DNA of 64,000 nt from Euptelea pleiosperma. Its lineage: Eukaryota; Streptophyta; Magnoliopsida; Ranunculales; Eupteleaceae. This document shows, piece by piece, positions 23,201-35,900 of the stretch (the first letter of the stretch is position 1; each line of letters starts with the position of its first letter). The stretch lies in NCBI GenBank assembly GCA_035048495.1, contig CM068553.1, positions 26,312,978 to 26,376,977 of the forward strand. The letters are read 5' to 3'. Below the pieces are notes generated by a model, which saw nothing but the letters and a program-made list of their open reading frames with translations, was not told where the DNA came from and did not search any database. The translations under genes and the position numbers were made by a program.

Positions 23201-24451
23201 TGTCCAACACCGACACAAAGTGTCAACACATGACCACACAAACCCGATATGCCAAAATTCCATACAGTTTATTGCATATGTTGAGAGTTATATCTTGAAT
23301 ATTTTTTAGCTCATGTTCTGTATAAAATATAAACAATATACAAATAAAACCAGGAAAGAAAATATTTGATTAAATTAGATTTTTATGAAGTGTGTCAACA
23401 TGTGTCAACATGCGAGTACGACACTATCGAACATAGTAAATTCTTAAATAATGGAAAGTCATTATAACACAAGGTATAAAAGAAGCAATGGGAAACCAAA
23501 ATTGAAGATGAAAAGAGGACCCTAATGCCCAAGAACGAGTAACAAAGCTTCAACACCGTCAATCGAAACAAACTTGAGAAACTCATGAGATTAAACAGAA
23601 ACAACATGTTTTGATTTGTATATTAAAATAAGTCGTGTTTCAAATCCTGCAATCCCAATCCCCTGAATGTGTGCCATGTGCCTTGATATTGCATCCACAG
23701 ACAATCATTTCTTCTGTATAATGCAAACAACATAGATACCATTTCATGGTAACATCCAAAAGATAGAATTCAGAGCTCATAGTGACAATGTGATTTCTGA
23801 TTTCTGAGTGTGACTCAACCAATTTGATAGTATTTGGTTGCAAGTTATTTATATTTGTGATAACCTGACAACCTTCTGATGAGAGGGACCCATCCGTCTA
23901 AGCATAATATTGCAACATTTCTTTGGTTAAGTGGTAGAAGATGTAATTAGTGAAACCCCATTTCCCAGTGGAGTTAATGGTATCCCAGCTTCAATCACAT
24001 ACAAAAAAGGTTTTCGGGTTATTACGAATATAAATATCTTGCAACCAACACTAGCTTCAAGTACGAACTTTTGATCTTACAGAAAGAGGAGCACCAGTTG
24101 AGGTTGTTTCTCATGATTGTATATCGAAATCTCAACCATGGTGGTGACTGGTGAGGTCTGTTAAATCTAGGTAATGGAACTTCATGGCTCAACCAGTTGA
24201 GTTCATCCAAGCCGTTCGATCAATCAGCGACCTCTTGAAGGGACCGTATCGATCAGATGATTCAACAAATTCAAGCTAAAGCAATTGTTTCCTAGTTACA
24301 AAAATAGTCCTAGAGAGAGAATCCCTTAAAGATCACAAAAACATCATCTCTTGAACCGATCTTCTGAACAATCAGCTAAATTGATCAGATTCGAGAGAAA
24401 TTAAAATGAGGCGGATCATTGGAAGAGAGTAAGAGAGTACGGACTTACCAT
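20251..24451 (-). CDS. RPL37A: 60S ribosomal protein eL43 (L37a)
   Basis: Structural protein of the large ribosomal subunit with a rubredoxin-like zinc ribbon. Exons on the minus strand: 24451-24449 (only the ATG), 20830-20791, 20681-20593, 20479-20397 and 20302-20251. They give 88 residues, beginning [20 protein letters not shown]; the zinc ribbon ligands are CEFC and CKDC. All borders are GT-AG and the phases agree. A lone ATG in exon 1 followed by a long intron is common in plant ribosomal-protein genes. The family length is 92; here a TAG follows Arg-Glu where a CAG (Gln) is expected, removing the last four residues, whose codons still follow the stop. The extreme C-terminus varies in the family, so the gene may well work. 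Intron 1 is 3618 bp; the others are 109, 113 and 94 bp. Confidence 0.9.
20831..24448 (-). other. RPL37A intron 1 (repeat-rich)
   Basis: A long first intron with no coding exon seen. It holds two related segments at about 22441-22490 and 22935-22985 (ATAATTAGAA ... TTTATTTGAGGAAAA) and degenerate GTGTC/GACAC-rich repeats at 21330-21680 and 23178-23430. An AAATA tract lies at 21595-21615. Long first introns in ribosomal-protein genes often carry expression-enhancing sequence, but nothing specific can be shown here. Confidence 0.6.
23178..23430. repeat. Degenerate dispersed repeat (GTGTC/GACAC type)
   Basis: Ends carry GTGTCCAACACCGACAC on the left and GTGTCAACATG copies on the right around an AT-rich centre, like 12862-13240. 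Borders are approximate. Confidence 0.35.
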
Positions 24452-24517
24452 GGGTGCAGATGGATGGAGAGCTAGCTAGGGTTTTGCCGAATCCTACAAC
24501 CCTTCTCTCTCCAGTTC

Positions 24518-24658
24518 CAAACCCTAACAAGGAGAAGAAATGCGTACTCATTTTCTTTCACTTATATAATAGGGCCGACACGTGCTTTGCAAACCCTAAC
24601 AAGGAGATGAAACCCAAACTCCTTTTCTTTCGCTTATATAATAGGGCCGGCACGTGAT
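24518..24658 (-). promoter_or_regulatory. Duplicated core promoter of RPL37A
   Basis: Read on the minus strand, a module of about 70 bp occurs twice in tandem (24658-24590 and 24589-24518). Each has a CACGTG or near-CACGTG box, a GGCCC element, a TATATAA box and a telo box (TTAGGGTTTG). Telo boxes and GGCCC (site II-like) elements are typical of plant ribosomal-protein promoters. The proximal TATA lies about 100 bp from the ATG. Either copy could start transcription. Confidence 0.7.
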
Positions 24659-24709
24659 TTTTGGGGACTAAAACTTGTAGGAAAAATATGTAACAATGTA
24701 TGCCTATCA

Positions 24710-26505
24710 TCTGGGCCCAGTGAATGCATGGATGTTTATCCCACCCCTCACACCAAAAATCACCCTAATTTGTAATCTATAACCATTAGATTTTAGCATT
24801 TTTTAAGGTGTTCTTATAGTCGTTGAATGCAACCATTTCTTTTAGTACTAAAACCAATGGCTAAGAATCATCAAACAAGCTGATTTTTTGTACGAGTGTC
24901 TAATAAGGGATGAGCTAAACATCCATGCGGTCAGTGGGCCCAGATGGCAGCGGTGATTACCAAAAATGCTGCTTCTGCATTTGAAAAGATCTTGGGTATA
25001 CCTTGTTACATCACGATCCAAACTTCTACTCACGGATGCTTCTGTCACAATGCAAAACCACAGGCCACGTGGCACTCGTAGTGGACGCTGACCGTATGGA
25101 TGTTTGGCCAATCTCCCAGTGAACCTCTAAACCAAAACTCAGCCTGATTAGTGATTTTTAAGCGATTCGATTGAAGTTATTTTCCTGCGTTGATTTTAAC
25201 GGTAAGAATTCGAGCATTATTGAGCATTATTCGGGTGCAAAGATCCAAAGGTTGTAAATCACTAATTAGGCTGATTTTTGGTTTATAGGTCCACCGAAGG
25301 ACTGGTCAAACATCCATACGGTCAACGTCCACTAAGAGTGTGCCATGTGGCTTATCTTTTGCATTGTGACAGAAGCATATGTTAGAACACTAAGATAGAA
25401 GTTTTACTCATTGTAGGGCCTCATCAACTTTAATGACGAACTACATTATGAGTCACGTGGAACTCTCTTGGAAACCATTGCCTGTATGGATGTTTGGCCC
25501 ATCCCTAGCTGGAATTACATACCAAATTTCAAGCTGATTAGTAATTTCTATTTGTTAGATTATAGTCTTTTACATGGTTTATTTTTAAACGTGGATTTTG
25601 AACATTATTTGGGGTAGTCAGATCGAAAGGTTAGAAATTACTAATCAGACTGATTTATGGTATGTAGGTCTACTTAGGGATGGCAAAACATCCATATGGT
25701 CAATAGTCTCTAAGAGTGTGCCATGTGACCCACACTGTTGCCCATCATCAACGTTTATGATATACCTCCATCATCAATGGTCCACTTTGTAGAAGTACGA
25801 TGAAGATGCATAGGTGAGCGTCGTGTGAAGGGCGTAGCCCAACCCCAATTTTCGCTTTAAAAGTAGTAATAGAAATAGACTATGAGGGTTAAGGGCTAAG
25901 ACCTTTTTATTTTTTGAATCCAATCTAAAATGATTGAATATAACTTGAACTTTGCTAACAGACGTGCGACGAACCAAAGTATCAGCCATGCATGTGGCAC
26001 ACTCTTAGAGAGGATTGACCAATATGGTGTTTTGGCCATCCCTAAGTGGACCTACATACCAAAATCAGCCCACTTAGTGATTTCAAACATTTGGATAAGT
26101 AGTATTTAAATTCCACGGTTAAAAATCAACCCTTGTAATCGACTCTAATCGAACACTTAGAATTGAACGCTTAGAAATCACGCTATTCTAAGTGTGTAGG
26201 GCCACCTAGGGATGGGCCAAACATCCATACGCTTAGTGGTCTCTAAGTGTATGTCATGTGGCTCATATTGTGGCCCGTCAGCAAAGTTCTACTCTCCTCG
26301 TCGATAGTTGCTTAAATACTTCGTCCTAGGCATGCACATGGCCCCGTGCATCAAGAGTCTAGTTTCAGTCAGAAAATCTATGGTCACAAACGTCCATATG
26401 AGCCATATGGCATATATAGAGATCATTGCCAATATAGATGCTTGGACCATCCAAGGTGGACCTATAGACCAAAATTTGCCTGATTGGTGAATCCTAACCC
26501 TTGAA
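24710..26505. repeat. Tandem array of hairpin MITE units upstream of RPL37A
   Basis: Four inverted-repeat hairpins of about 220-240 bp (24710-24948, 25089-25325, 25480-25703, 26013-26237) and a fifth left arm (26428-26505) follow each other in the same phase. Arms share ATGGATGTTTGG at the outside and CAGCCTGATTAGTGATTT towards the loop. The spacers are also related (AAGAGTGTGCCATGTG). The first unit has the longest stem, closing on CATCTGGGCCCA. The array starts about 50 bp beyond the RPL37A promoter. No coding frame. Confidence 0.7.
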
Positions 26506-26570
26506 TTTTAAAATTTTCATGGTTGATTTCCAATGGAGTCCTTGGATCTGAAATTCCCTTCTAACCACTA

Positions 26571-27082
26571 TGAGCGTCCTAGAGGGGGGGGGGGAAGGGG
26601 TGAATAGGACAATATAGACTATTTAAAATTTATCGCTGAATATAAACTTTATCCAAGACAATCGCACATGCACATCAATCACCACAACATAATCAATTAA
26701 GAATAACATGGAGAATGAGACAGTAGGCCCAAACCATAACACACAAGATTTAGAGTGGTTCGGTGTTCGCACACCTATATCCACTCTTAGCGTTCTCAAT
26801 GAGCAAAATCCACTATTCAACCAAGTATTACACTATTGCAATTGAATAACCATGGTTAGAAATCCATCTAACTTGCACACATAAGAGGGGGTATTTTCTT
26901 GACACCAAGTTACGCTCTTGGCAATCACATGCTGCACCTAGATATGTTCTAGGCAAACCGAGTCGAGAAGCTACTCAAATCTTAAGGGATTTCTCCTGAC
27001 ACGTCACAAATGAGTAACTCCAACTCTCATTCTCTCCCTCTCTCAAACCATAATACTATGAAATCTAACATGGTATTAGAGC
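26571..27082 (+). mobile_element. Copia LTR with primer-binding site
   Basis: An LTR of about 500 bp ends AATCTAACA at 27070 and is followed directly by TGGTATTAGAGC, one mismatch from the initiator-Met primer site of plant copia elements. The G-run with GGGGTGAATAGG near the start and the GGTTCGGTGTTCGC block are familiar from plant copia LTRs. The left edge (TGAGCGTC) is provisional. A short internal stretch reaches about 27549; no gag frame remains. Confidence 0.6.
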
Positions 27083-27549
27083 GAATTTGATTTTTTTCTT
27101 CTTCTTCTCTTCCTCTTATCTATTTTTCTTCTTTTCCTTTATACTTGTCTCACAAAAAGATCTTTTCTGGTACAAACGATAGTTCTACCGAATTTGTCTT
27201 TTGAAGTTTGTTTACACCTAAATGTGCATCTAGGGTGTCTTTATGTTTGTTTTTATCAGTCTGGAAATTGAAGGGACTCTGTATGTATGATTGAAGATTG
27301 CTGGTACAGTTTTTCTAGTTTTCTCTCTCTGGGAGAGGTTTTTGGGTTTTGTTGTTTCTCTTCAACATGAAGCAGGTACTATTCTCTACCCCTGGCGCAC
27401 CTCATATAGACCTATTTGGGTTCTTTTGATCTTCATTTTGAATTTTTCTAAGTCTTCGAGCTCCGATCAAAAAAATTGCCCAACTGAGACAAAAATGGGT
27501 TTTGAAAAAAATTCAAAATCTGGAACCCCAAAGGGTCTTTTATGCTTGC

Positions 27550-27963
27550 TAAAACAGGTGATTTCCATGTCGCCGGATCGAAAATCCTTGCAACGTCGTT
27601 TTTTATCTTTCGAGACTTTAATCCTACAAAACTAGCATTTCTTTGCATAGTAAAAAGTCGAATGTCGAATCCGCACTCGGTAGGGAATTAGCTCAATATA
27701 TGAATAATAATCGACAGAAAAATGCATAAAATATGTGGAAAGATGAGAGTGGTGGAATAATTTGATTTAAAATATTCTTCAAGATTTTCTAGAGAATCAT
27801 GAAAACTAAAATAAGTGAGAGAGAACAAAAACATACTAAACCAAATTAATACTTATTAATTAAACTAGAATATTCATTACATTGTCTTTGATTCAAAATC
27901 AATTGCAACAAATAAAGAAAATTAATCTAAAAAAAGTAAGACAAAGACAATGGTAGAGAGAGA
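27550..27963 (-). mobile_element. TGATATTCGC-family LTR, copy 4 (3' part)
   Basis: Read on the minus strand it resembles the 3' part of the LTRs at 34513-36962, 41306-43010 and 57825-60180: the CCGAGTGCGGA block, then GATTTTCGATCCGGCGAC and an end near 27550. The upstream part continues at 38756, on the other side of the complete copia element, which therefore inserted into this LTR. Confidence 0.6.
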
Positions 27964-29313
27964 TGTAATAACAACCGGTCCGTTCTCTTTAATCCAATAT
28001 ACCTAGAAGGGGGGTTGATTAGGTATTTAAAATTAATTATACCTACATAGTTTTACTGGTCTATGGTAGGGGAACAAAATCACATACCTTAGTTGTTTGA
28101 TCAACGATTATCACAACAAACTCAAATCGAATATACCTCCGTGGTATATTTTTTTTTCGTCGTTTGGTTTAATCAAGATAGATAGCAGAATATGAACAAA
28201 CAATCACACAAGATAATAGATTTTTACGTGGAAACCTTAGCCAAGGAAAAACCACAAGACTACATCCAGACGGAAAGTATCACTAACTGAAAAGTTAAAC
28301 GAAATAAAGGTTACCTACACAACACCATTGCAAATACAGCTTCCAACCTTAGACAAAGCCTACTGCCTGAATCAACACCACAAATCGACACGCGCCCTTT
28401 TAGCAAAGAAGCCTTGTCCGCATGTTCAGTTTGGTACACCTCAAACCTACCGTCGATCGGTTGCTCCGATCTTAATTCTCAACACTCCCGCCTTTGCCGA
28501 AGGTGAATGATTCAGTACACCTTGAATCCTAGGTTGCTCAAAGGTGTTGAGTCACACTGGTACGCTCAGGTTACTAGGTCGAATATTTAAGTGGAAGACC
28601 TAAGCTGAGGAATGAATCAAACACTTGGCTTTGATCAAGAAGAATAACAAGCTCACAAGATGTGAATGGGAAACAAGCTTCTTGCTCTTCGAATGGACAC
28701 TCTAAAATAAATATTTTCTTCTCTCTCTTGAAGTATTGTGTCACTCTGCGTGTGTTTAGAGAAGATATAGAAGGGTTGTATTTATAGAATTCGTGACCCT
28801 TAGTCTTGTAGAACGTGAGAGAGTGGAACCAAGAATTTCAGATTTGAGAAAGACTCAAATCGTGCTAAGTCCAATCGATTGTACTCTGGGTCCAATCGAT
28901 TTTATAGAGTCCTCCAATCAATTAGGCTATGTCCAATCGATTGGACAAGTTCCAATCGATCGAACTCTCCCATAAGTCAATATCTTTGACTAAGACTCGG
29001 GTCTGTACAATGATTAGGTTTGACCATTATATTTTATTCATTTTAAACCTATTCATATGGCCATTAAGTCACTTACCTTCCTAATCGACCGTACACGATC
29101 TATAATCGACAAATGAACAGTTACTCAGATAACTATTATCGTCAACCGTCTGATTCTTACTGTCTCTATCTTCTAGTCTTCACGTAGTCGGGGAAGTATG
29201 CGTACCACGACATCTTCACACTATACTGGTCCTCGTAGGAACAGTTACGAGAAAGTTTTTTTTTTATGTCAAACGGAATCTTTGCCAAATTGAATATGAA
29301 ATTATTCTTTACA
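27964..29313 (-). repeat. 3' LTR of the copia element
   Basis: 1350 bp, otherwise very like the 5' LTR. TATA box at 28786-28779. The CCAATCGATTGG array is contracted to a few copies at 28869-28965. Confidence 0.85.
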
Positions 29314-29899
29314 ATCTCCCCTTTTGACAATTCTATGACAAAAAATATTTAATCATATAGAAGGTAAACAAAAATTAATTATAATCCCACCCTCTTACAT
29401 AAGTCACTCACTATCTCACACTCTCTCGGAGATAATCGAACAGATAATAGAATAGCTGATCTGTTCCCTGCACATTCTACCAACAACACATACCATGTAA
29501 TATCATCGACAATCAATAAATCATTAAAATACAGTGAGTTAATTATGCACATCACATGTAGAAAAATTAGAAAAATAATATAAACGATTTTTCTCCCCCT
29601 TAATTTCTCTCCCCCTATCTCATGCATCAAGCTTATTTTTACCTTTATGAATCTCTCTCCCCTTTTTTTCATAGAATGACAAAGGTACATAAATATAAGC
29701 ATGCAATGGATATCATCATGAAACACAAGTGCATAGATATATATCAAACCATAATACAAATTGGTTTATACTCTGTAACAGATAAGCAAATAACAAAACA
29801 ACCAGAGTATAACCATACAATAACTGAGTTTATCTGTGTACAATAATATCTCAAAATAGAAAACACCAGATAACTCTCAAGAAGTCTCTCTCAAGGAGA

Positions 29900-31233
29900 C
29901 TAAGCCGATGGGCCAGTACCATCATGTTGATCCGGACCATGAAATGGTGGATACTGTCCAAAACCCATCATGGTGAACTGGTACTCCATATAGCGATGCA
30001 GATCTGTAAGAGTGCCAGTCATTCGGTCGAAACCAGCATCCTGACACTCATTTAGATGGCGAAAGCTCTGAGTCGTCCGCTCCTCATGAGATATAAGCCG
30101 CTGATCAAAACCAGTCATCTGATGGTGGAGAGACTCTAGAGTGTATGGCGCATGCATCTCAGGTGGCTGCACAAAAGATGGATGAGGCTTCGAAGGATGC
30201 ATCTTAGTATCTGTCTGCTGGGCGCTTGGCTCGGAATCGTCGCCCAAGTCATCATCAAAGAGATCCTCGAAATTCAGAGGAACCTTTTGTCACCCTCTGA
30301 ACTTGAGACATGCGCTTCTTGATAGTAGAAGGTCCAATGGGTCCCATGAGAGAGCAAACCTCCTCTGAAGATAAAATCGGTACATCTAGGTGTAGAAAGA
30401 TAGAGCTTACTAGCAGAGGAAATGGAAGACACGGATGGTTAGCCAATTGGCTACCCGCTCTAACCATGGGTCTAAACATGAACCTAGGGAGCTCAATAAC
30501 AAACCCAGTAAACGATCAATGTTCACTTGTACCCCATGGCCAGGTGGATCAATGTTGTACCCACAGATGGGGTGCAACAACCGATACTCAGATGTAAGTG
30601 GAATATAAGTACTCCAATCAAATGACTGTCCAGTGAGAGTCTTAGTCATAATGGCTCTATCAACCGTCAGTACATGAGTCTTGGGAAGGTACTCATGTGG
30701 AGTAGACGGTTGAGGTATGCCCAACAAGGTAGAAATCAGATCAGGGGTAATAGTCAGGTGAGCCCCAAAGACATAAGTCTCAAATGATAACTCACTCTAG
30801 ACATCACACTGAATAGAATGCATGTTTGCATAAAATAAGTTAACCAAGATAGGGTAGAATGGGATGTTCAGACGAGTAGCCGAAATCCACTCACGAGATA
30901 AGAAAATAGAATGAACAACTGAACCCATGATAGTACCAAATTCAACTACTCCCTCAGTAGTGAATTTGCTAACAGTGAAATGCTCAAAATGATCCCTAGC
31001 TGAATCGGAAAGAAATGGGAGCACTCATTGAAGGAATCTCTGCGGGTCCAGAATGACCCCGTGAACAAGCTGTCCTAGAGCCTTGAGAGGATTCGCCCCG
31101 CTCGGAATGATGAGATCCACTGAATCTACCACATCGTTTTGCACGAGATTGAGTCTATGGCACAAGGGGTTCCTCATCTTCACTCCCCATATCGGAGACC
31201 ACAACCACTCTTCTACGACGAGGATTTGTCGCC
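29900..31233 (-). pseudogene. ORF2 of the copia element, putative plant transposon-protein domain
   Basis: Begins at the ATG at 31233 (MATNPRRRRVVVV), followed by an acidic/Ser-rich stretch. The frame then passes through RLNIPFYPILVNLFYANMHS, one in-frame stop, TPDLISTLLGIPQPSTPHEY and WLERVANWLTIRVFHFLC. After a frameshift it continues to SSEEVCSLMGPIGPSTIKK and a Gln/His-rich, possibly helical tail ending PFHGPDQHDGTGPSA. This layout resembles the widespread 'putative plant transposon protein' domain (PF20167 type) carried by non-autonomous LTR elements; that assignment is from memory. Its role is unknown. It occupies the place where pol should be. Confidence 0.6.
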
Positions 31234-32995
31234 ATAAGAACAAGAAATGGAAGAAAATACTAAAAAATCTCCATTTTGACCGAAAAATCCCAAATACTCA
31301 CAAAGAAGATGAAGTTGAAAGCTAGAGAAATCGAGAGAATCACTCCTTAAAATTATAGGGAACAGTAGATAGGCGCCTACGATCGATTGGGAGAAATTTG
31401 GGAGGCGGAGGGATTGATTTAGGTTGAAAATGACCCATTTTGGGTTTTATAAAAACGAGCGCCGCACTGTCCAATCGATTAGAGCAAAGCCGATCGATTG
31501 GGCCGTACTATCCAATCGATTGGACTTTGGCTCGGATGAAAAAAATATTTTAATTTTTAAAACCAATAGGCTCATTCTCCAAGGCCCCCAATTAAATCTT
31601 TTCAAACCAAATATCATTTATAAACGGCTCAAGAAAAGATAATAAACCAAGATAATATTCAGAAAAATGTTAGAATTTAATTCACGAATCAATCTTGATA
31701 GGCACTAAACACTGAGTATATTTAGGAAACAACGACTAAACACATTAGTTCGATCTTTTGCTTTATCAGAAATATCAACTCTTTTAGACATTAGCGCAAG
31801 TCACAAATCACTAGTAATCATAGATTCAAATATCAACAATAATATCATCAAGTATAAGTGATCTGATTTTATCTGTGGTACCAGATAGATCTCAGTAATA
31901 ATTTCTCATAAAATTTAGAATCTAGAGGTATCCTATATCCGATCATAAAATCTTCATTAGAGTTATTAAGGGTTCTCACATACACTCTTGTATACGGGTA
32001 TTTGCTACTAGATAAGAATTTTTCTAGCAAATTGACTATCTTTTACACCCTTTTTATTCACTTTGAATATAAGTAGCTTTCACTCTCCATGTAGGTAGCC
32101 ATTTTCTACAGCAATAATAATCAAATTACAATTTCGAACAGGGCCATACAGATGGCTTTCACTCTAATTTTTGGAGGTAGCTATTTCCTTAGAACAATAA
32201 CTCACATTAAGAGGCCAACAGTCGACTATAGTGCAGTTTTTAAATCAACTAAAGGCAGGAACACTACTAATTGAAGTTATAGTCAGTAGAGGTTTATTCC
32301 CAATTCTAATAATACAAGATCTCATACCTCTATCAAATCCATTCCCACAGTAATAATCAGTGTGCATGTGAAAAATATGTGATATATTATTTCAATGATC
32401 CACTAATGCATACTAGTAAAACTGACCAATCATAATAATCAAAAGATATAATATTGAGATTAGTAAAATTTTACTAACAATGTTAAGTTCTTGTTCTTTG
32501 AATGTTATCAAAAATTACTGCTCATCAAAGTTGTATATTTAAATAATAATTTTAACATTCTTCTTAACATTTGATCTTTTGTTTTTCTGAAAATTTTTTA
32601 ATTTTTACTATTCAATACAAAGCAAAATCAAAAAGAAAAAAAATCCCTCTATAGATAATAAGAATGGAAAACACGAAGGGATAGAGAGCACATCGCTCAG
32701 AGATAGGACACTTTCAAATAATTCTCCTTCAGAGAATCTTTTCTTACTTACACAGATGTGATTTTAGTGGATAGACTAATTCTCTTAGGCTCTCTCCTCT
32801 TTTGAGTTATAAAACTCTGAGGATGTTTGAATTTCACAAGAAACTCAATCTCCTTGATTAATTCTCTAAACCTTTCCAGTAGGTCTTTCATCTTCCTAGA
32901 TAACACATCCAATTTATTTGTCTCATAATGTGTTTCATAAGAAATCCTTGACTCTTCAGATTCTGAGTCGAGTTCACCTCTTTCTCTAGAGAATT

Positions 32996-35900
32996 TTAAT
33001 ATCCTCTTCTCTGTTTATGACAGTCTCTAATCACATGACCCAAATTTTTGCAATACGTACAATGACGATTGCTTTTGACAACTTTGACTTGGTCACTGAT
33101 CTGAGTGGGAATAATTTGAGCCTTAACAAAAGTTGTCTTAGAAAAAGACCATTTTTCTTGATTTTGTTTGTAACCCAAACCATGTTTGTCTCCATAGACT
33201 TTTCCCACACGTAAAATCTCATCAAGCTTTATAGAGCTAGATGAGAATCCTGACACATCCCTCTTAGATTTAAGAAGCTCATTTTCTATGGATTCTTTAT
33301 GTGTCATACAAGTTTGAAATTCACATTCCAGTGACTTGTTCCTTTTTAACAGAGACTCATTTTCTTGTTCTAAACCAATAATCAACACTTTTAATTTTTC
33401 AGTGTCAATCAATAAGGCCGCATTCTCAAAGTTAAGACCTTTAACTCTGTCAGATAAAATATTATTTGCCTTAATGAACTTTATTGATTCCTCGTACAGT
33501 TCTTTCACACCAACTACTGAGTCATCTGAGTCCTCATTGTAAGAGTCTTTCGGACTCTTATCATCACTTTTCTTGGATTCTTCATGAGATCCATAAGAAC
33601 TATTAAACCGAGCAACAAAAGCTGTATACTTATCAATCTTTTCATTGCTATTTGAATCATCAGAGTTATCTTTTGATTCTTCATCCCATGTGGCATTGAA
33701 AGCCTTTGCCTTGCCTTTATATTCTTCTTTGTTTGGGTAAACATTAGCAAAGTGACCAAAACCCTTACATTTGAAACATTGGGGTTCGCTTGAGCGGCTT
33801 TCTCTAGGGGTCCTTGCACTTCTGCTACCTCTCTCTTGAGATCTAGCATGTTCTTTAGATTTATCAAAAGTTTTATTGTTCTTAAATCTATCATTTTTAG
33901 AACGAAAAAACGTTTTGAACTTTTTAACAAATAATGCAATTTCAACTTCAGAGTCAACATCTGACTCTGAGTACTGAGCTTCAGAAACTTTAAGGGCTAA
34001 ACCCTTTGATTTCTTTGGTTGTCTCAAATTCATCTTATAAGTTTGTAGAGACCCAACAAGCTCATCAATTTTGAGAGAGTCAATATTCTTGCTCTCCTCA
34101 ATAGTTGTTACCTTAGCCTGAAACATTTCAGGTAAGGATCTCAAAATTTTTTGAACTACTTTGGATTCAGGAATGCTTCACCCAAATTGTGTGCAGAATT
34201 TACTATATCACTGAGTTGGGCATAGAACTCAGTGAATGTGTCATTCTCCTCCATTCTCAGGGATTCGAACTTAGTGGTCAGCATTTGTAGTTTCAAAATT
34301 TTAACTGCTGACGTTCCTTCATGGGTGACTTTGATAATGTCCCATGCTTCTTTAGCCAATGAACAGGTAGAGATTCTTTGAAACTCATTCTTATCAACCG
34401 CATTAAAAATAGCATTTAGCCCTTTGCTATTTAGACAACAATAATCTATATCCTCTTTGCTCCAGTCGACTTTTGGTTTAAGAATGGTTTTATCTCCTAC
34501 TGCCATTGTTGGTGATATTCGCTCAAAAGTACTTATTTTAAGCCATTATCTTTATAACGATGTCGCATTCTCCTACATAAAACTTATCTTTTCGTCGACT
34601 TTTCCATGTAAGAGTTTCTTCAATTGCGTAGAACGCATTCTTTAGACAAAAATTGACTATTTGCATAAAATATAAGCATTTCGGATAGTCCAGTATCAAG
34701 CCATTTTAGTTGAATCTCATTACGCATTTTTTCACTTGTAGGAGACCCTATCAGGCAATTCTCGAGGACTGGCGGGCCCACTATCAACCACAGAAGACTT
34801 CTATAAAAGCTTAAAGAGCCAGCAGGCTAGGATAAAAAGATAGAAGATATGTACAGGCAAAGCTAGAGGATCGTAGAGCCAGAACAATGATTAAGAGAGA
34901 GAAGAATAGTTGGAGACCAAGAGAAGGAATAAGGTGTTAAAGGCCACACCAATTGACATCAAATGATAAGTTTGATTAATTGGTGGAGAGGACAAGAGAG
35001 AACAAAGAAGACCAGGGTTCAAAACCCTCAAATGTTATTATTTTTGTATTTTTCTCTCACCTCTCTCCTATTTCTCTCTTTATCTATCTTGGCCCATGAC
35101 CCAAGCCCATGCCCATTAACCTACATGGCCACCTATTCCTTGGGCCACACATCCATTGGCCGACATGTGTCATTCTAAGGCCTTTAATGATAGCCCACTA
35201 CTCTATGGACCACTCATTAGCGGCCCACAAACTTACGGGCTCTCACAAGCCCGCATTCAAGCCAATGGGGGAGTGGTCACCAATCTCCAATTTAACTCCC
35301 ACGGCTTTTCTTTGGTTCCCTCCCCTCCTTCTCTTTCCTCCTTCTCCTTCTTCTTCTTCCTCTTCACCCTCCTCTCCGGTGAGCCACCACTGGACTGGTG
35401 TGTTGGTGCCACTTCTTCTTCTTCGTCTTCTTCTCCTCCATCACGATCTGCAACTGCAGGTGCACAACCACCATCCTCCTCTCCACTTGCTGATCGTGTG
35501 CAACCCCTGTAACCAGCACCGCCCTTCTCTTCACCAGCAGCACCGCCACCATTAAAATCGTGACTTGCAACTCTGAGTTGCAGGTCTGAAATGACATAGT
35601 GCTGGTCGGAGTGGACTCCCTCTCCTTTCCCTTCTCCTCCCCTTTCTTCTTCTTCTTCTTCTTCTTCCTTTCTTCTCACCAGAGTTGCAGAACTCCGGTG
35701 ATCTGAAACCCCACTATTGCAGACCAGCAACACATTCCCACACCTGTAACGGCGTGCTTTGAAGCTGTTAGCACCTTCTCCAACCGGTAATCCACACCAG
35801 TTGCAGCTTGCAAACTTTCTCAAAAGCACATGCAATTTCCAGTTGGTTCCATTAACACCGACTGGAATTGCTTCTTCTGTAACCCGTTACTCCCTCATCC

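Noticed and set aside
35257..35835. 192-residue minus-strand frame rich in Glu and Gly
   Set aside because: It lies in the CT-rich part of a solo LTR; the composition comes from TTC/TCC repeats and no family is recognised.
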